A DNA stretch of 64,000 nt. Source: Membranipora membranacea (taxonomy: Eukaryota > Bryozoa > Gymnolaemata > Cheilostomatida > Membraniporidae). The stretch is from contig OU612065.1 of the NCBI GenBank assembly GCA_914767715.1, positions 20,274,001 to 20,338,000 on the forward strand, written 5' to 3'. The position numbers and the translations under genes are program-made. Each line of letters opens with the position of its first letter. Position 1 is the first letter of the stretch. The notes below the pieces were generated by a model, which had not been told where the DNA came from, searched no databases, and saw only the letters and a program-made list of their open reading frames with translations. Of this stretch, positions 33,701 through 46,900 are shown piece after piece.

Positions 33701-36700
33701 TATTGGTAAGAAGATTATTATTATCATCTCATAGTAGAGCCTATATACCAATATTCTCATATCCCTGAATAAAAAACCTGTTCTCATACTGTGTGTACAT
33801 ACAACAGAGCATGTCACATAGATATATAGAATAAAAAAATACAAAATGCTTAATTTCCTAAGTCAAAGTTGTCTACTGATTAGATCAGAGGCCACAACTC
33901 CGAAATATACTGTAACTTTTTGGCCATGATTGAACATCACAAAACATGATTGATTGATTATTGTTCCTATTATCAGGAAACTACTACAGCATCAGAGAGC
34001 AGCATGAGCATGCTGTGCTGTATTTTCAGAGAGCTCTCAAACTCGATCCTAACTTTATCTCAGCCTGGACGCTGATGGGTCACGAGTATATGGAACTAAA
34101 TAATCAGAGCGCCGCTATACAGGCCTACAGACAAGCTTTGGGTAAGCGCTATATGTGAGAGAGTTCTAGACCAAGTTTTATCCAGTACAGTTTGTCTGAA
34201 TTTGGAACTGCTTCTCCCAAGTAGTCGGCCTATTACTCATCAATGGAACGGGAACAAACTGCGGACGCATGCAGGCAAACTGGATCAAACTTAATCCAGA
34301 GAACATCGTCAAAAGCAGTGAAAATAAGCCCGGACAGATAAACGATGAACATCAGAAATAAATTGATTTAAGTATTTAAAAATTGAAAAATAAATGTGAT
34401 GTTGTCGGGAACGATTTTAAAGGAATAAGTTTCCAGACCTTGTCAACGCATCAGCTAACAAAAATACTTTGCAAATCATATGTTTGGAATAATTTTCTGA
34501 CAATGTTTTTGGAAATGTCCTCATCATCTTGTGACTGGAGTAATATGGAGCTTCTCCCATGACTACCCTTCAGTGGATGCATGTGAAAAGAAAACATTTT
34601 TATTTTTTCTGCGCTTTTTTGCAAAATGTTACACTATTGAAATGATATAGACTGCCAAAGAAAAGAAACTTATGCATGCACAATCATCATGTGTAAGTAT
34701 ATGTTTGTTAATATATTTCAGAGGTGGACTCGCGAGATTTCAGAGCATGGTATGGACTGGGTCAGACACATGAGATACTGAAGATGCATCACTACTCCCT
34801 TTATTACTATCAACAAGCCCTCAAACTCAGACCTAACGATTCACGTATGCTCATGGCTGTCGGCTGTGCTTACAAGCTACTAAACAAGCCACAGCAGGCT
34901 AAAATATGCTTCTGGAAAGCTCACATGCTCGGTGACCCTGAAGGCATAGCTCTAACACATCTAGCAAAGTAAGTCATGCATTCCCCATAGACGTTAATAC
35001 ATATATGCCTACATACTACCCCAGACCTCAATTGATGGCTAACATCTGTGGTGGCCATAAACATATAAACATGTAAAGTATTTATATGTGTATGGTGGCA
35101 ACATACACTTATACACTACTATAACATGTATATCTCTGATAAAGCATGAATGAATTCATGTTGACCAGATGGGATATGGGGTTATGACCGGAAATCAAAC
35201 TATAGAATTTTTCAGGTACTCGCAACAAATTTACTCTAATGGTCAATTTTAGACACACTAATAATGCAATGTCGTGACATTTTGTACACGAACCGTAAAA
35301 CCTGAAGATTTAATATCTTTGAGAGATAGTCTGATGAGGTTTAGGTGGCTATCAGAATATTATTACATGTGTTTTACTCGGCTAAGTATCTTGCATAAAT
35401 CAAAGCCATTTGTGCTGCTTGACCTTATATTGAGACCATAAATATATAAATTATTTAAATGTTTACGATTTAGCGTAACTCCTTACCTGTTATTCTGTAA
35501 TAATGTGAAATTTCCAAGGTCATGTTCGTACATAAATGATCACTACTTCGAACTTTATTGTTTCACAATTTCTTCACTCATTTGACTACTAGTGCTTATT
35601 TAAAGTCATGATACCCTGTGAGAGACACAATGTTGGCATCTTCCAGTGAATCTCTCTTATTCTACTCCAGTCATATGATTTATCTTAATCTTTGAAGGCT
35701 TCATGAGAGTTTGAAGGAAGACGACAATGCAGCTGCAGCTTTTACTAAGTTTGTGTTGGATGCTGCACAGACTGGTGTAAGTATATTTCAATGTAAATGT
35801 AATAGACAACCAAGCCAGAGCAAATTTATGGTCCCTATTGTAATGCGAAGAAAAGGCTTTCATTTGCTTTCCCATTATTTATACTGTGATTTACTTAGCA
35901 CCTAATTTCCCCATGCCACATGCCACATTATGCAACTCACAATAAGGTATTACCTGTTTTTCTCGCCCATCTTCCACATTCTATTTTATTCTATTGATTT
36001 ATGTAAAGAGATCATGGATCGTACATAGATGATTCCGTAATATTTATTTACAGTTTTTGTTTGTTTTTTAACACTTTATTGTTAGTATTATATTTAACTA
36101 TATTATTACTTTTATTGTTTTTATACCTGTAGATGTCTAACCCAAAGGAGATGGCGCATGCTTATAAATTCTTAGCTAACTACAACCTGAAGAAGGAGAA
36201 CTTTGAGGAGGCTTATATCGCTGCACAGAAATGTATAGACTATCCAGAGGTGTGTAATCAGAGTTATCTCCTCAGTAATCACAGGGGAACAACTCCAAGT
36301 ATATTCATTGAAGAAGCAATTTTGTTACGAACCTTGATAAACACAAGGCATTTTTCATCATTTGTGTTGTCACCGAGATGCCTATTCAAAAAACTCAATT
36401 CAACAAAAGACAAAGCAGAACATCATGCCAACAATTCTGATTTTCCCACAGCCTTGTCTGTTGTGTCGGCGAGTCCTGTGTAGAATATATCTCTGATGAG
36501 TATTCAGGTCTTTTGGCATAATTTTAAACAAGCTACTAGTTATCAGATCTGTGTTGCATAAAAGATAGCACGGCAAAATAATATATTGTGCGAACAACAA
36601 CCCATTACTTTTTGCAGACAAGAGAGGAAGGGAAGGCCCTGCTGAATCAGATAACACAGACCCGAGGTATACCAGACAGTATGGCTAGCACATCGCTGGA

Positions 36701-36818
36701 TAGGCTACCTATGGAGGCTAATGATAGTCTTACTCAGGACTTATTCACTAGAACTGCAGCTAGTCCCGCTCCACATCTATCGCCACTTAATCTACATTTC
36801 CCCACTCCAGACCACTGA
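27783..36818 (+). CDS. CDC23: CDC23 / APC8, TPR subunit of the anaphase-promoting complex (13 exons)
   Basis: Scaffold subunit of the APC/C ubiquitin ligase that drives mitotic exit. Exons: 27783-27901, 29953-30034, 31277-31451, 31833-31935, 32292-32424, 32887-33064, 33307-33404, 33624-33705, 33977-34141, 34722-34968, 35698-35776, 36133-36249, 36618-36818; every junction keeps phase and the product is 592 residues (human 597). Hallmarks: [110 protein letters not shown] and TREEGKALL near the end, matching successive TPR repeats of CDC23. Start: ATGATGG offers two in-frame Met; the first is used. Introns 1 and 2 are the longest and hold transposable debris. AATAAA near 37053 could end the transcript. 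Confidence 0.96.
27990..28470 (+). mobile_element. Non-LTR retrotransposon reverse-transcriptase 3' end (dead fragment)
   Basis: Two frames together encode the typical RT C-terminus: [10 protein letters not shown]-like region, [14 protein letters not shown], then after a frame break [20 protein letters not shown], and finally [16 protein letters not shown]. This order (IE.VQ..A.RF, L..RR...RL..L, LPR.VR.) is standard for LINE-type polymerases of invertebrates. At least one stop/frameshift breaks it. It lies in CDC23 intron 1, sense orientation. Confidence 0.8.
28765..29137. repeat. Near-perfect inverted repeat, 180-base arms
   Basis: Left arm 28765-28944 and right arm 28958-29137 are equal in length and differ at only about ten positions, with a 13-base loop. 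Outer ends are ccacagacagcaggtcactg and its complement. Open frames on both strands here encode the same peptide because of the symmetry and are not genes. It lies in CDC23 intron 1. Confidence 0.92.
30271..30778. mobile_element. Foldback element with about 168-base arms in CDC23 intron 2
   Basis: Left arm 30271-30438 and right arm 30612-30778 are inverted copies (ends gacagttttctgagctc; shared ccgcataggaaaaacctgct and gggttatcttga). The 170-base centre is AT-rich, ending in a small aaaccctgtctgacagggttt palindrome. No transposase. Confidence 0.85.
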
Positions 36819-37925
36819 GCAGGTATTTCACTCTGAAACAAGGTCTAGGCTTCAATTGAACAATGATGAGATGTTGCCAGTGTTTCATACAATATACTGG
36901 CTATGAATACTTAGATAGGAGAGATATTCGAAAAGTAAAGATCAACTCTGTGTACTCAACGCCCAATCCATCTTTTTGCCTCAGAAACAGGGCATTCATT
37001 GAACAATACGATTATACTGGCGATGAATGAATGAATGAGAAAGGCATCGAAAAATAAACTCTACCCAGTCTTTCGAGCATATATTATAATACCTATTTTC
37101 ATTTATGGGGAAGAACTGATGAACTTTATTTTCCCAGTGGCTATGAACATGGTAATGTTCCCCCATGTATAATACAAGAGATACTGAGGCAAAAATCTAA
37201 CGCATGGAAATCAATCATTCATCCACATGTATTTATTCTTTAGTCATTTCATTTTTACACTCAAAAAATACGGACAGACGGATTGTCAGAGTCAAAATAT
37301 CACAGCACACCTTGTGTTCTCTTACCTACAATTTGCCACTTAGGAATTAAGTATGTACAGTTTAACGTGTTGAGCAAAAGAAAAATATGAAGTTTCTAGA
37401 CATATTACTAGAAATATAGTTTTGTGTTCTGAACAGAAAACAGGCTCTCATTATAACTTACTATATCAGATAAGCATTGAAACATAACAAAGGGGAAAAA
37501 GACAAGGGGAGAGACATGTGTCTTAGTGCTTTGATCTAGTATTCTGAACACTGTGTAACCACGCACAGCAATCAGAAATATTTAATAATAGGTCCTAGAT
37601 GTTTATAATCATGCCTGTTGGCAGATTTGGAGCTACTACTAAGAATACGATTGTAATGATAGGCTTGTTCAATGCTGATTACTATACAGCATGGAACATA
37701 GCCTTGTAAATGATACAATGCAAAACATGATAGATTTTGTCTGAGACGAGAGGTAAATGGCATTCTTTCTATAGAAATACGTAACTTTTTCGGGGCGGAG
37801 AAAATAATATAATAATGTCATGCGATGTGAGCCTGATCCACAAATTTGAGTGTTTGATTTGCACATCATCAGAATGACCAGATAATCGCTCAAGTAGGCC
37901 TTGGGAGCCTTCTCCTCTGCTGTCA
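36819..37925. other. Tail-to-tail gap between CDC23 and FAM184A-like
   Basis: Contains both 3' UTRs. A plus-strand AATAAA near 37053 suits CDC23; a minus-strand AATAAA (tttatt near 37230) could suit FAM184A. The repeated atgaatgaatgaatga near 37023-37038 is a short tandem repeat. Open frames here look non-coding. Confidence 0.5.
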
Positions 37926-40900
37926 TCATTGAACAAATTTCTTGGTAAATGTGTGAGGGGCTGGAAGCACATTGTTTGGATTAAGTCTTTCATCATGTAT
38001 GGGCGAGCCAGCTATGGGCCGTAATCTCTGGGTCGTACTGCTAGCTGAGCTGCTTCCGCTTATACCCCCTTCCAGTGGGTTCATACTGACTGCATACTTT
38101 GTCGGTCCCTTTTCGCCTTTCTTTTTCTGCAAAAGTTAGCACAGACAAAATTGCAATCAAGCATGCAACGTCAATGTTTTCAAGTTTCCTGCAGAAAATC
38201 TAAATCGGTATCGTGCAGCTGCAGACATAAAATTGTCAACAATTATTAGGTAATACAACATTAAAAATGCACTGACAAGTCTGGAAACTGTGCAAAGCAT
38301 CTTAACATTCGAAAACAATCCAATCATTTTATTGATGGAAATGGATAAATCCGCTGAATGCACCCTGCTTATTGCAGTTACTAGTGATCAGCCAGGGACC
38401 CTGGAAGTGACAATCTGACATCACTCAATGTCAATCACACTGTTCCTGTAAACAGTTTAAACTTTTGTCCAAATCGAAGCAATTTATGTTTTTAAAATTT
38501 ATATAAATAACTTTGGTTTGAGCGAAAGTGGTCATTGTAAGCCTTGAAATCCATTACCCTATGTCATAGCCTTTTATTGTAACATCAGCAGTGAAGCGAA
38601 AAGTTGTAGGAGGAATTTCTCACTGGCATTTCAATTCCAATTTTCAATTCAAGGCCAAGCATAGGACAAGCACTAAAAGTCTGTAAGATTGATTCAAAGG
38701 GCCTAGTGTGTGAATGTTGTGTTGCGGCTCAGTGTGGCAGTCATAATTGCCAGATTATCTACTTGGAGCCAGAGCAATTCTCCGGGAACTTTTATCACAT
38801 TGTTGGTTTATTCTAAACCTGCATTGACCTGCCTCAATCGCTTTTAATCTGATAATGGCTTATTCAGACTCACAATTGGTCGAAGAAACTTGTATCAAAA
38901 TTTTTTAATCCTATCTGTTTCACCTCCCAATTAAAAGGCTACATCTGAGACGGAAAGTTCACAGCGGATTTTTGTCGCAAATGACAGAAACAAATGGTCA
39001 CTTTCAACCCTTTGGGAACCAATTCAACCTTTATGTGACGCTGCAACCTGTAGCCATCAAGGGATAGCCTTGGCGAAACAAGTCATTCTTTGTACCTTTG
39101 CTAGCGGATTGATGAATCCGACTTGGGGTTGTTGAGGTCCTCCTTTACCACCAGCGAATACTTTGGTGAAGTTGGTCTCTCTGTTCACTAACTCCATCTG
39201 ATAAAACTGCTTGTCGGCCTGGAAGTATAAATATATTCATTGATGGTTTCGATTTTTTAATTTAAATGTCAATCTTATTATCCTGTTTGATTTAATTGTG
39301 ATGATTATTGGTCTGCCAGGATCATGAACATATAAATGTTCACACGTTTTTATGCTCATGGCAGGGCTTTATGCAACATTGAGATAGAAATAAGTAATGA
39401 CACAGTATAAGCACACTGTTTCCATTAAATTAAAAGACAATTGAAAAAACATCAATCATATTTCCTATTGTTTTAGATTCTTTGCACCAATGAGAGAGAA
39501 AGTTCTGGAGAATTTGTGTGCCAAATGTTAGTTATTAAATGAAAATATAAAAATAACAACATAAATATAAATAAACTGTTTATAATAAAAGGTGAAATGA
39601 AAAATTGCATCGGAATGCGAAGATAGCGTACAAATGTAAAAATAGTATACAAAAGTGTGACTGCAATCTTACCACTAGTTGCTGCATTTCCCCTTCGCGT
39701 TGTGTCAGAGCGCGTCGGAGTTGTTCTATCATGTTCATATCCTCTTCTCTTGGCTCCCTGTTCATATATCTCTCTTCTGCTTCCTCCAATCTGAAATCAT
39801 AATATCATTAACACATGCTAGTTAGTGTAGTTGTAAACACTGCTGAAAAATAACAGGCTAGAATGCTATTTAGAAAGTGATCTTTGTACCAGCAAATTCC
39901 CACATGGATTTTTTTTGTTTTGCTTGCACAGGTGTCCAAAGTGAAGTTGTAAGTTGGAAAACGCCTTTCTCACTTATAATTGCTTGACAGCTGAAGGTTG
40001 AATCCTTGCCCAAAGTCATTCAAAAACCGCACTCGGTATCAGTATTTTCAGCATGGATTCATGTTTTTGCTTTTAGAGTGATCTTGTTATATTCAAATCA
40101 CAACATCTTTATACGCTAACATTTGAAATTTTCTAATTTCAAAGGAACTCACAAGGCGGTGAGATCAGTAATCTTGTCTTTCAGTATAGCTTGAGCTCTG
40201 CTGAACTCGGATAGAACTTGTTGCGTCTCCTCCATATGACGTGCCCTCAGGCTCTCCATTTCTTCAGCATGCTCTGAAGCTAAAAATTCCTCTCGTTTCC
40301 TGAAAAACAAATACAGCTAAAGTTTAAAAATAATTCCATCCTCAAAGTTGTGCTGTCTTCCTATGGTAGCCTTATTTCATCATATGTTGCGGTTAAGAAT
40401 ACATGAGGTGCCTGCATGGAGGGTTCATTTGAGTGGTAAGTGTCCTTTTGGTCAATTAATTACAATCCACCACCCAGAAGCATGATCAGAGAGTGTTGAC
40501 CATCATAAATCACCGAATATAGCTTTAGAACAGACTATTTATGATACTATTGAAATATGGGACTCATGTACACCTGTGACATGCTGTAGTGTCATTGAGA
40601 GGAAATTTCAATATATTTGCATTGGATACTTCATGCGCTAAGTTGGCCAGATGTTCAGATGGCAGGAATATTTCTCATTCATGATAAATAATGTGAGGAG
40701 AATGGCTTTCCCAGTCATGGTCAGCAACCCTACTGTTGAGGCGGGTGAAACGCGTCTTTGAAGAAAGTTAGTGTCAGCATCATCAATAAAACAAACCTGA
40801 GTTTTCTTGTAGCGTCTGATCTGACTTTGAGTATCTCGTTACCCTTTTCCTCGATATCTAAGTTAAGTTTCTGTATACACTCCTCTAGCTTTCTCAGATC

Positions 40901-43900
40901 TGTCTCGAGAGACCTCATTGTTCTATCTCGCTGTGTGATCTTCTCTCCAAACTCCTCGCTGACCTGCTCCAAGTCATGCTCCTAAAAGCGAAATTTAATT
41001 TGTTTTTGTGAAATTTAAACTGCGAGATTTTTTAAAGTAACTAGCCTGAAACATTCTGATGTATATTCAGTGGGTCTTATGGGTATGGGATCTTTGTTAC
41101 TGGGCTGAAATTATAATCTGAAGACATTTAAATCCTCATTTTTTTGTCTTTTAGGATGAACATCTTCTTGTTGAACTAGATGAGGGATTCAAATTTAGCA
41201 AAGTATTATTGAACAAGCAGCCATAATTATCTCACTTGTAATAACTCTGTTCCTCTGTTGGCTATGGCTATAATAACTCTATGGTCATGATTGTGAGTGA
41301 ATTGCGCGTCCATTTTTAAAAGGGTGATGTATCGGAATCGGGGCAGTAAAAAAATGTCAACGTGATCGTTATATTTGTGATATCTGTGTTCGGTTTTTCA
41401 CAACTAAAAAAATATCATGAAATACATACATTGCAGGCATGCATTTAATGCATATTTGCATGTAAGTTGTGCATGCCCTCAAAAAGAGAGACAGGCAAAA
41501 TCTGCCTGTTTATTCCGGATTTTTTTTCTAAGTCAGGTGTCAATTTGACATCATGGTCCAGGATATAGATGCTGCTCAGATTCAGGTAGGGCTGAAACGA
41601 CTTGCAATACATCTGAAACTGGGTTGAAAGTTGATGCCTGCAAATTTTGGTAATCGTGATGCTTCACTAAATAGCTAAATATTTAGCATTACAGGCACGG
41701 CTATGAAATCCAATCATCTGGGTTTCGAAAACTGAGGAATTGCAATTAAAGGTTCTGGCTTTTTCATCTTTCTTGAATCAAACCAAAACTGTGTCTAGTA
41801 GTTGTAACAGCACTAGGTTCAGAAAATTACAAATATGTATGGTTGCCCAGTAGTTTGGGCATGGCTCTACTGCCTGCTTCGGGTACTTTGATTTATCAGG
41901 AAAAGGAAGCATGATTGTGGCTTATCCAGTCATGATGTAAAACTTGTCACTTGTTGGCTTGCCAAACAAATATTTGTTTCCCTGGATTAAACTTAAAATT
42001 TAAATTCATACGCTGTAGATCGGCTGGCCAGTTACTGGATAACTTAGGTTGTTGGGCATTTTTGACAGCAAACAAAAACAACTTGATTGATATGATGTTG
42101 ATCACCCCTACTTTTAGTGTAATCTATTGTAACTTGTAAGTTGCAAATAAAAAAGATTATACGGCATATGGAAGGGGATGGCATGATCTGTTGCTGGTAT
42201 GATAGGTTATTTATAGGCTTGAAGCGAAAACCACAAAGAGTCAGGCACTTATTTCCTTTCTGTTGCCTAATAAAATTATGTACAGCCATAACCTTCATTT
42301 TGATTAGAATCAGCTCTGCCTGGATCGTAGACTCGTGGCATACTCAGATTTTCATTTTATTGAAGATTTATCGGTTTTTTTTTTAAATTTCAATTGTCTT
42401 ATTAAAGGAAGAGGTTCCTATTTGTGGCAAACAGGCTATCATTGTGGCCTATTGTATAGAAATTTGTCTTTGTTAATAATTTAACCTTGAGCATAGCATA
42501 CTCTGTTAAAAATTCTGGTATTTCCATATGACACAAAGATGGAAATTTAATATTTGTTGTATGAAATTATTAGGCTGGTGAGAGAGTGTTCTTTGAAACC
42601 TTTCTATTGGGGAATCCAAGCTTTATGGAGAACTCCATTGGCAACCTAATGGAATTCCCGGTTTACATATAAATGTCATCAATGACCACACTTTCACCAA
42701 AATGTCTGTTATTCTATGTCTGTTTTTCTATGGGCCATTTGTATGATCCCTCCGCCCCCATCTATAAGGTCAACAATGATTTAATACTTCAGGTCAAGCT
42801 CTATACAGCCATGCGCATACCGAGAGTGTTGCCTGACCGTAGTATTAGCATAGGGCATGGATATATCCTCACTCTGTGGTAAATGTATAGAAGATCCCAC
42901 CACAAAGCCATGATAAGCAGGCATGGACATTAATAAGCCTGTCAGGTTTGACAATGGTAGGCGAGGTGTCAGCATGCTGCGTCTGTGTGATTTTGGGTTT
43001 CCAAGAAATCCCACAATGCACTTGTTTTTATTGTTGTAATATATGGGTTGTCTTGGGCTTCCAAATTACCCACAATGCACTTTTTTTCTATTGTTTTAAT
43101 GTAGGGGTTGTCTTGGCTTTCCAAAATACAGTATTATCTGAATGTGTGCTACTACAGACAATGAGTGATCAGCCCTACCTTCTGCTTTCTGAGTTCTACA
43201 GCTCTCTGAAGTTCCATCCTCAGCGCTGTTATCTGTTTGAGATTGTTTGTGTTTTGTGCATCCATCTGTAGTTTATGTTCTGTCTCTAAGACTTCTCGCA
43301 ATGACTCCTAAAATTACAACGATACATTATCTGATTATTACATTATGTCTCTTTGGGGATGGTGAGATGGCGCAATCGGTTAGCGCGTTTGCTATTCACT
43401 GCCAGGCGATTTGTGCCGCAGGAGTTGTGGGTTGGGATCCTATTGGGGGAGCTTTCAAGGTTGATTGTTCCAGCCCCTGGGACCCTCGGGTGTATACCTC
43501 TTCTGTCTCATCAGCACGGAGAAAAAGAAATTGGATTTTCTCTTTATCCAAAGTGGCTAGAATGTCAATACAAGTTTCTAATTTTGTATGACAGTTCCAA
43601 AATTTTGACGCTCAGTAGGGTAGTTTGACTGACTTGTTGTTGCTGACTGCGTTTCTGCTCTCCTTGTATTGCCTCCTGTCGCTGACCCTCTGCCTCTTTC
43701 TTGATCACGTCCATTGCTGCCTTGTGTGCTGTCATCTGGGCCTGCATTCCCTCTATGTGCTTATTCTTTACATCCATAACCATCTCCTGCAGCAGAATCA
43801 ACAAATCCAATCAATTCAAGAAAATGAGGTTTACCTGCAGATAATGATTCCTGCGGATGTTCATCTTATTTATCTCCGGTTTTAAGTTCTGCCTATCTGC

Positions 43901-46900
43901 AGAACTGATTAACATACTGGTGCTTAGAGACTATTCAAGTAAATTTAGAAAAAAAGGAATGATGCCCATAAAACTATCACTATTTTGGATGTTTATTGGA
44001 TGGCTAACCTGGTGGGCTGATTCTTGATCATGAAGTTTCTTTGACCATTCTGATTCAAGCTCAGAGCTTAGACTCGCAAGTTTTTTGTCATAGTCTCGAG
44101 TCAGTTTGTCGATCTCAGCCGTTAAGTCCCCAATCTGCTGCTCATATTTGTCTCTTATCGAGTCGAGTTTTGAGTCACCAGATGTCCTCTCTTCTCGAAG
44201 GCTTCGCTCCAACTCGTCAATCTGAAAAACATATTCAACTGTACAAATACATTTTTGTAAACTTTCAATTTTTCTTTCCGATGTTGATTTCATATAAATA
44301 AAATTCATTGTGGCATAACCAGACCGGAGTTGATTGACTGGCCACAATAATGGCATAGAGCTAAGATACAGAGAACACAGAATCTGACTCCTCTTAGCCT
44401 TGATTATTGTGTGATAATAAGAAGACGATTTATGATAAATCATGGGTCACCCAAACTCAATCATGAAACACACCTGGGATAGAAGCTCTCTAATCCTTTT
44501 CTCTGACTGCTCGGTGATTTGCTTCATGTGGAAGTTCTTCTCATCGTTGAGGTGTTTTATTGTGGAAGCCCTGTCTGTGGCAAACTGTTTCTCCAACTCA
44601 CCCTTTAATTGAGCTATCTCTTTCCTGTCCATATGAATAAAGAATTTTACGGTGATCATGTAAAGTCATTGAAGAGCTGCAAGCAAGCAAGTGCTGTGGA
44701 AAATTGTCTTCCATCTATGTTTAGACATCTTTGTATTGTGGTTTTGGTATCCAAATTTGGTAGATTACAAGGTCTTAGGATCAGCTTATTTGTAATTTTC
44801 TAGATTGGTACCAAGGATATTGCAGCAATAATAATGACATTTGTCTGTTGAGTTTGTTGATTTTTTGCAGATTCTCGGTCAGGACTTGTCAAAATCTATT
44901 GAACAATTTTACATAATTATGACCAAACAACAAATAGATGGTCAATGGCTCAAGGTCTGTGGTCAGTGAAAGGGGTTGACAGCGAACACTTTGTAGTAAC
45001 TACATATACCATGTGTGGTGCACATGGACTTAATAATTATTATAAATTCTATTATGGTACTATGGCGGTGCATTTTCTCCAAAGTGTTTCTAAATTTGAA
45101 CTCTGCTGGCACACTGAAATCAATAACGTTGAACTGTCAAAAGTTTTTGAGAACTAATCAAGCTTACAATAACAACTGTTAGACAGCTTCACAGAATCTT
45201 GAACTTCTGTTCAAAGAGTCAGCTTTCTGTATTAAACTGGGCATTAATTCTAGACAATGAATGTCCAGGGTTTAATTTATTATATTTATTGCAGTATGCA
45301 AATAATCTCAAATCCTGATAAGTTATGAGAAATTTATTTGTTTACTTCCATGACATGACTAAAAATAACTGTGAATGCTTTTCTACCATTTTTCATACCT
45401 CTGTGACTTATTAAAATATCAGCATTATTCATTTATATGTTTTTGTTGGTTTTAGTTTGACAGAAATTGTTGAAGCTAGAAGGATTCATCCTCTGGTTGG
45501 GGTTATCTTTGAGATATTACCTAAAACTAACCTCATCATACAGAATTTCTGGGGGCTTCTTCTAAGTACAATACAGCCTAATTTTTTATCTACCCAAACT
45601 GCTGAACATATCTTGATGCCCTTACCCCATTTCAAATTATACGATCTCCATATTGATACCACACTAATCTTATTATGATGTTATTATCTTGCTGTGTTGA
45701 ATTGTCGTTCTGTTTACCTGAGTTTATCTAGCCAGGAAGCTTCCAGTGATTTGTTGAGGTCTTCTAGTTTTGTTCTCAGCTCTATCTCGTGGTCTTTGAC
45801 CATCTCACTGTTCAGTGTCTTTAATCTGTCTCGCTCAGCCTAAAAACAAGATAAGCATGAATACAGATTTTACTTGCTTCACACTTACTATTGTTCCACC
45901 CACCCGTCAATCCATAAGCATGTGTGTTTAACTTTGCCAGCAACATTTATGGAGAGTCAGAGCAAGGAGTCAGAGCAAAGAGTTGGTCAATGGAAGCGTT
46001 TTACGCTGTGTTAGCAGAGAAAACCTTCTGCTGGGATTGATAGCTCAACTTGCCGAATCAGAATAACAACTAGCCTGCCTGACCAGCCTGGGTTTCAATT
46101 ATCAGATTTTATAAGTTTCCTCAGGTCAAGGTCAACTTGAAGAATGCAGGCTATTTAATCTTGTGGTCATTAATAATATTTCTAACTACAAAAATAAATT
46201 ACATGATATTATTGTTAGTCATATTATGCCTAAAATTATCATATGAGCCAGAAATGGGCCAGATATTGAGGATATCCTTGATTCTACCAAATAACTACAT
46301 TAGTGACATCTGCCAGATTTCCATTCCATAGTATTATTGTTATTATCATGGAGTGATATTTAAATGTCCACAAACATTCTCCTCATCGTTGCCATCAATA
46401 AGATCACAGAGTAACTTTCTGGTCATGGTGGTCACTTTTGGAATCCCTTGAAAAATTATTTATAGGACATTATTGTTAAAAAGCCTTACTCTACACTCAT
46501 ATTTAGTGGGGTCAAAGCGATTGACATAGCCCCATAACCATGTTAGCAGGTATATGATCGCGATCTTGACTTTGAATATTCATGGAACTCTCAACTTTAT
46601 GCTAACGCAGCCAAGCCTTACCTTGAGGCTAGTCAGCTGTGAGTTGACAGAGCCAAGCTCACTCGATGTTTTGTCTAGCTGTTGTTTGAGCGTTGATACT
46701 TCATTCTTAAGCGCTGTCACTTCTGTTGTGGCAGCACCAAGGTTTGAGGAGGTGTCACCTACCATTCGTTGTAATCTCTCCAACTAAAATATAATCATGA
46801 CATATTGTACAAACTTCCTAAATGCATCCTCCTACCTTAAAGCAAGGCTTTCATAACCCAAACCATCATATCGTATAATCATAGAAAAAAAGTAACAAAA

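Noticed and set aside
43361-43440. Possible functional tRNA gene
   Set aside because: Box A and box B are present but stems do not pair into a full cloverleaf and a SINE body follows.
43247-43628. Open frames of 114 and 91 codons
   Set aside because: They run through the SINE at 43361-43550 and have no protein features; the gene here is on the other strand.
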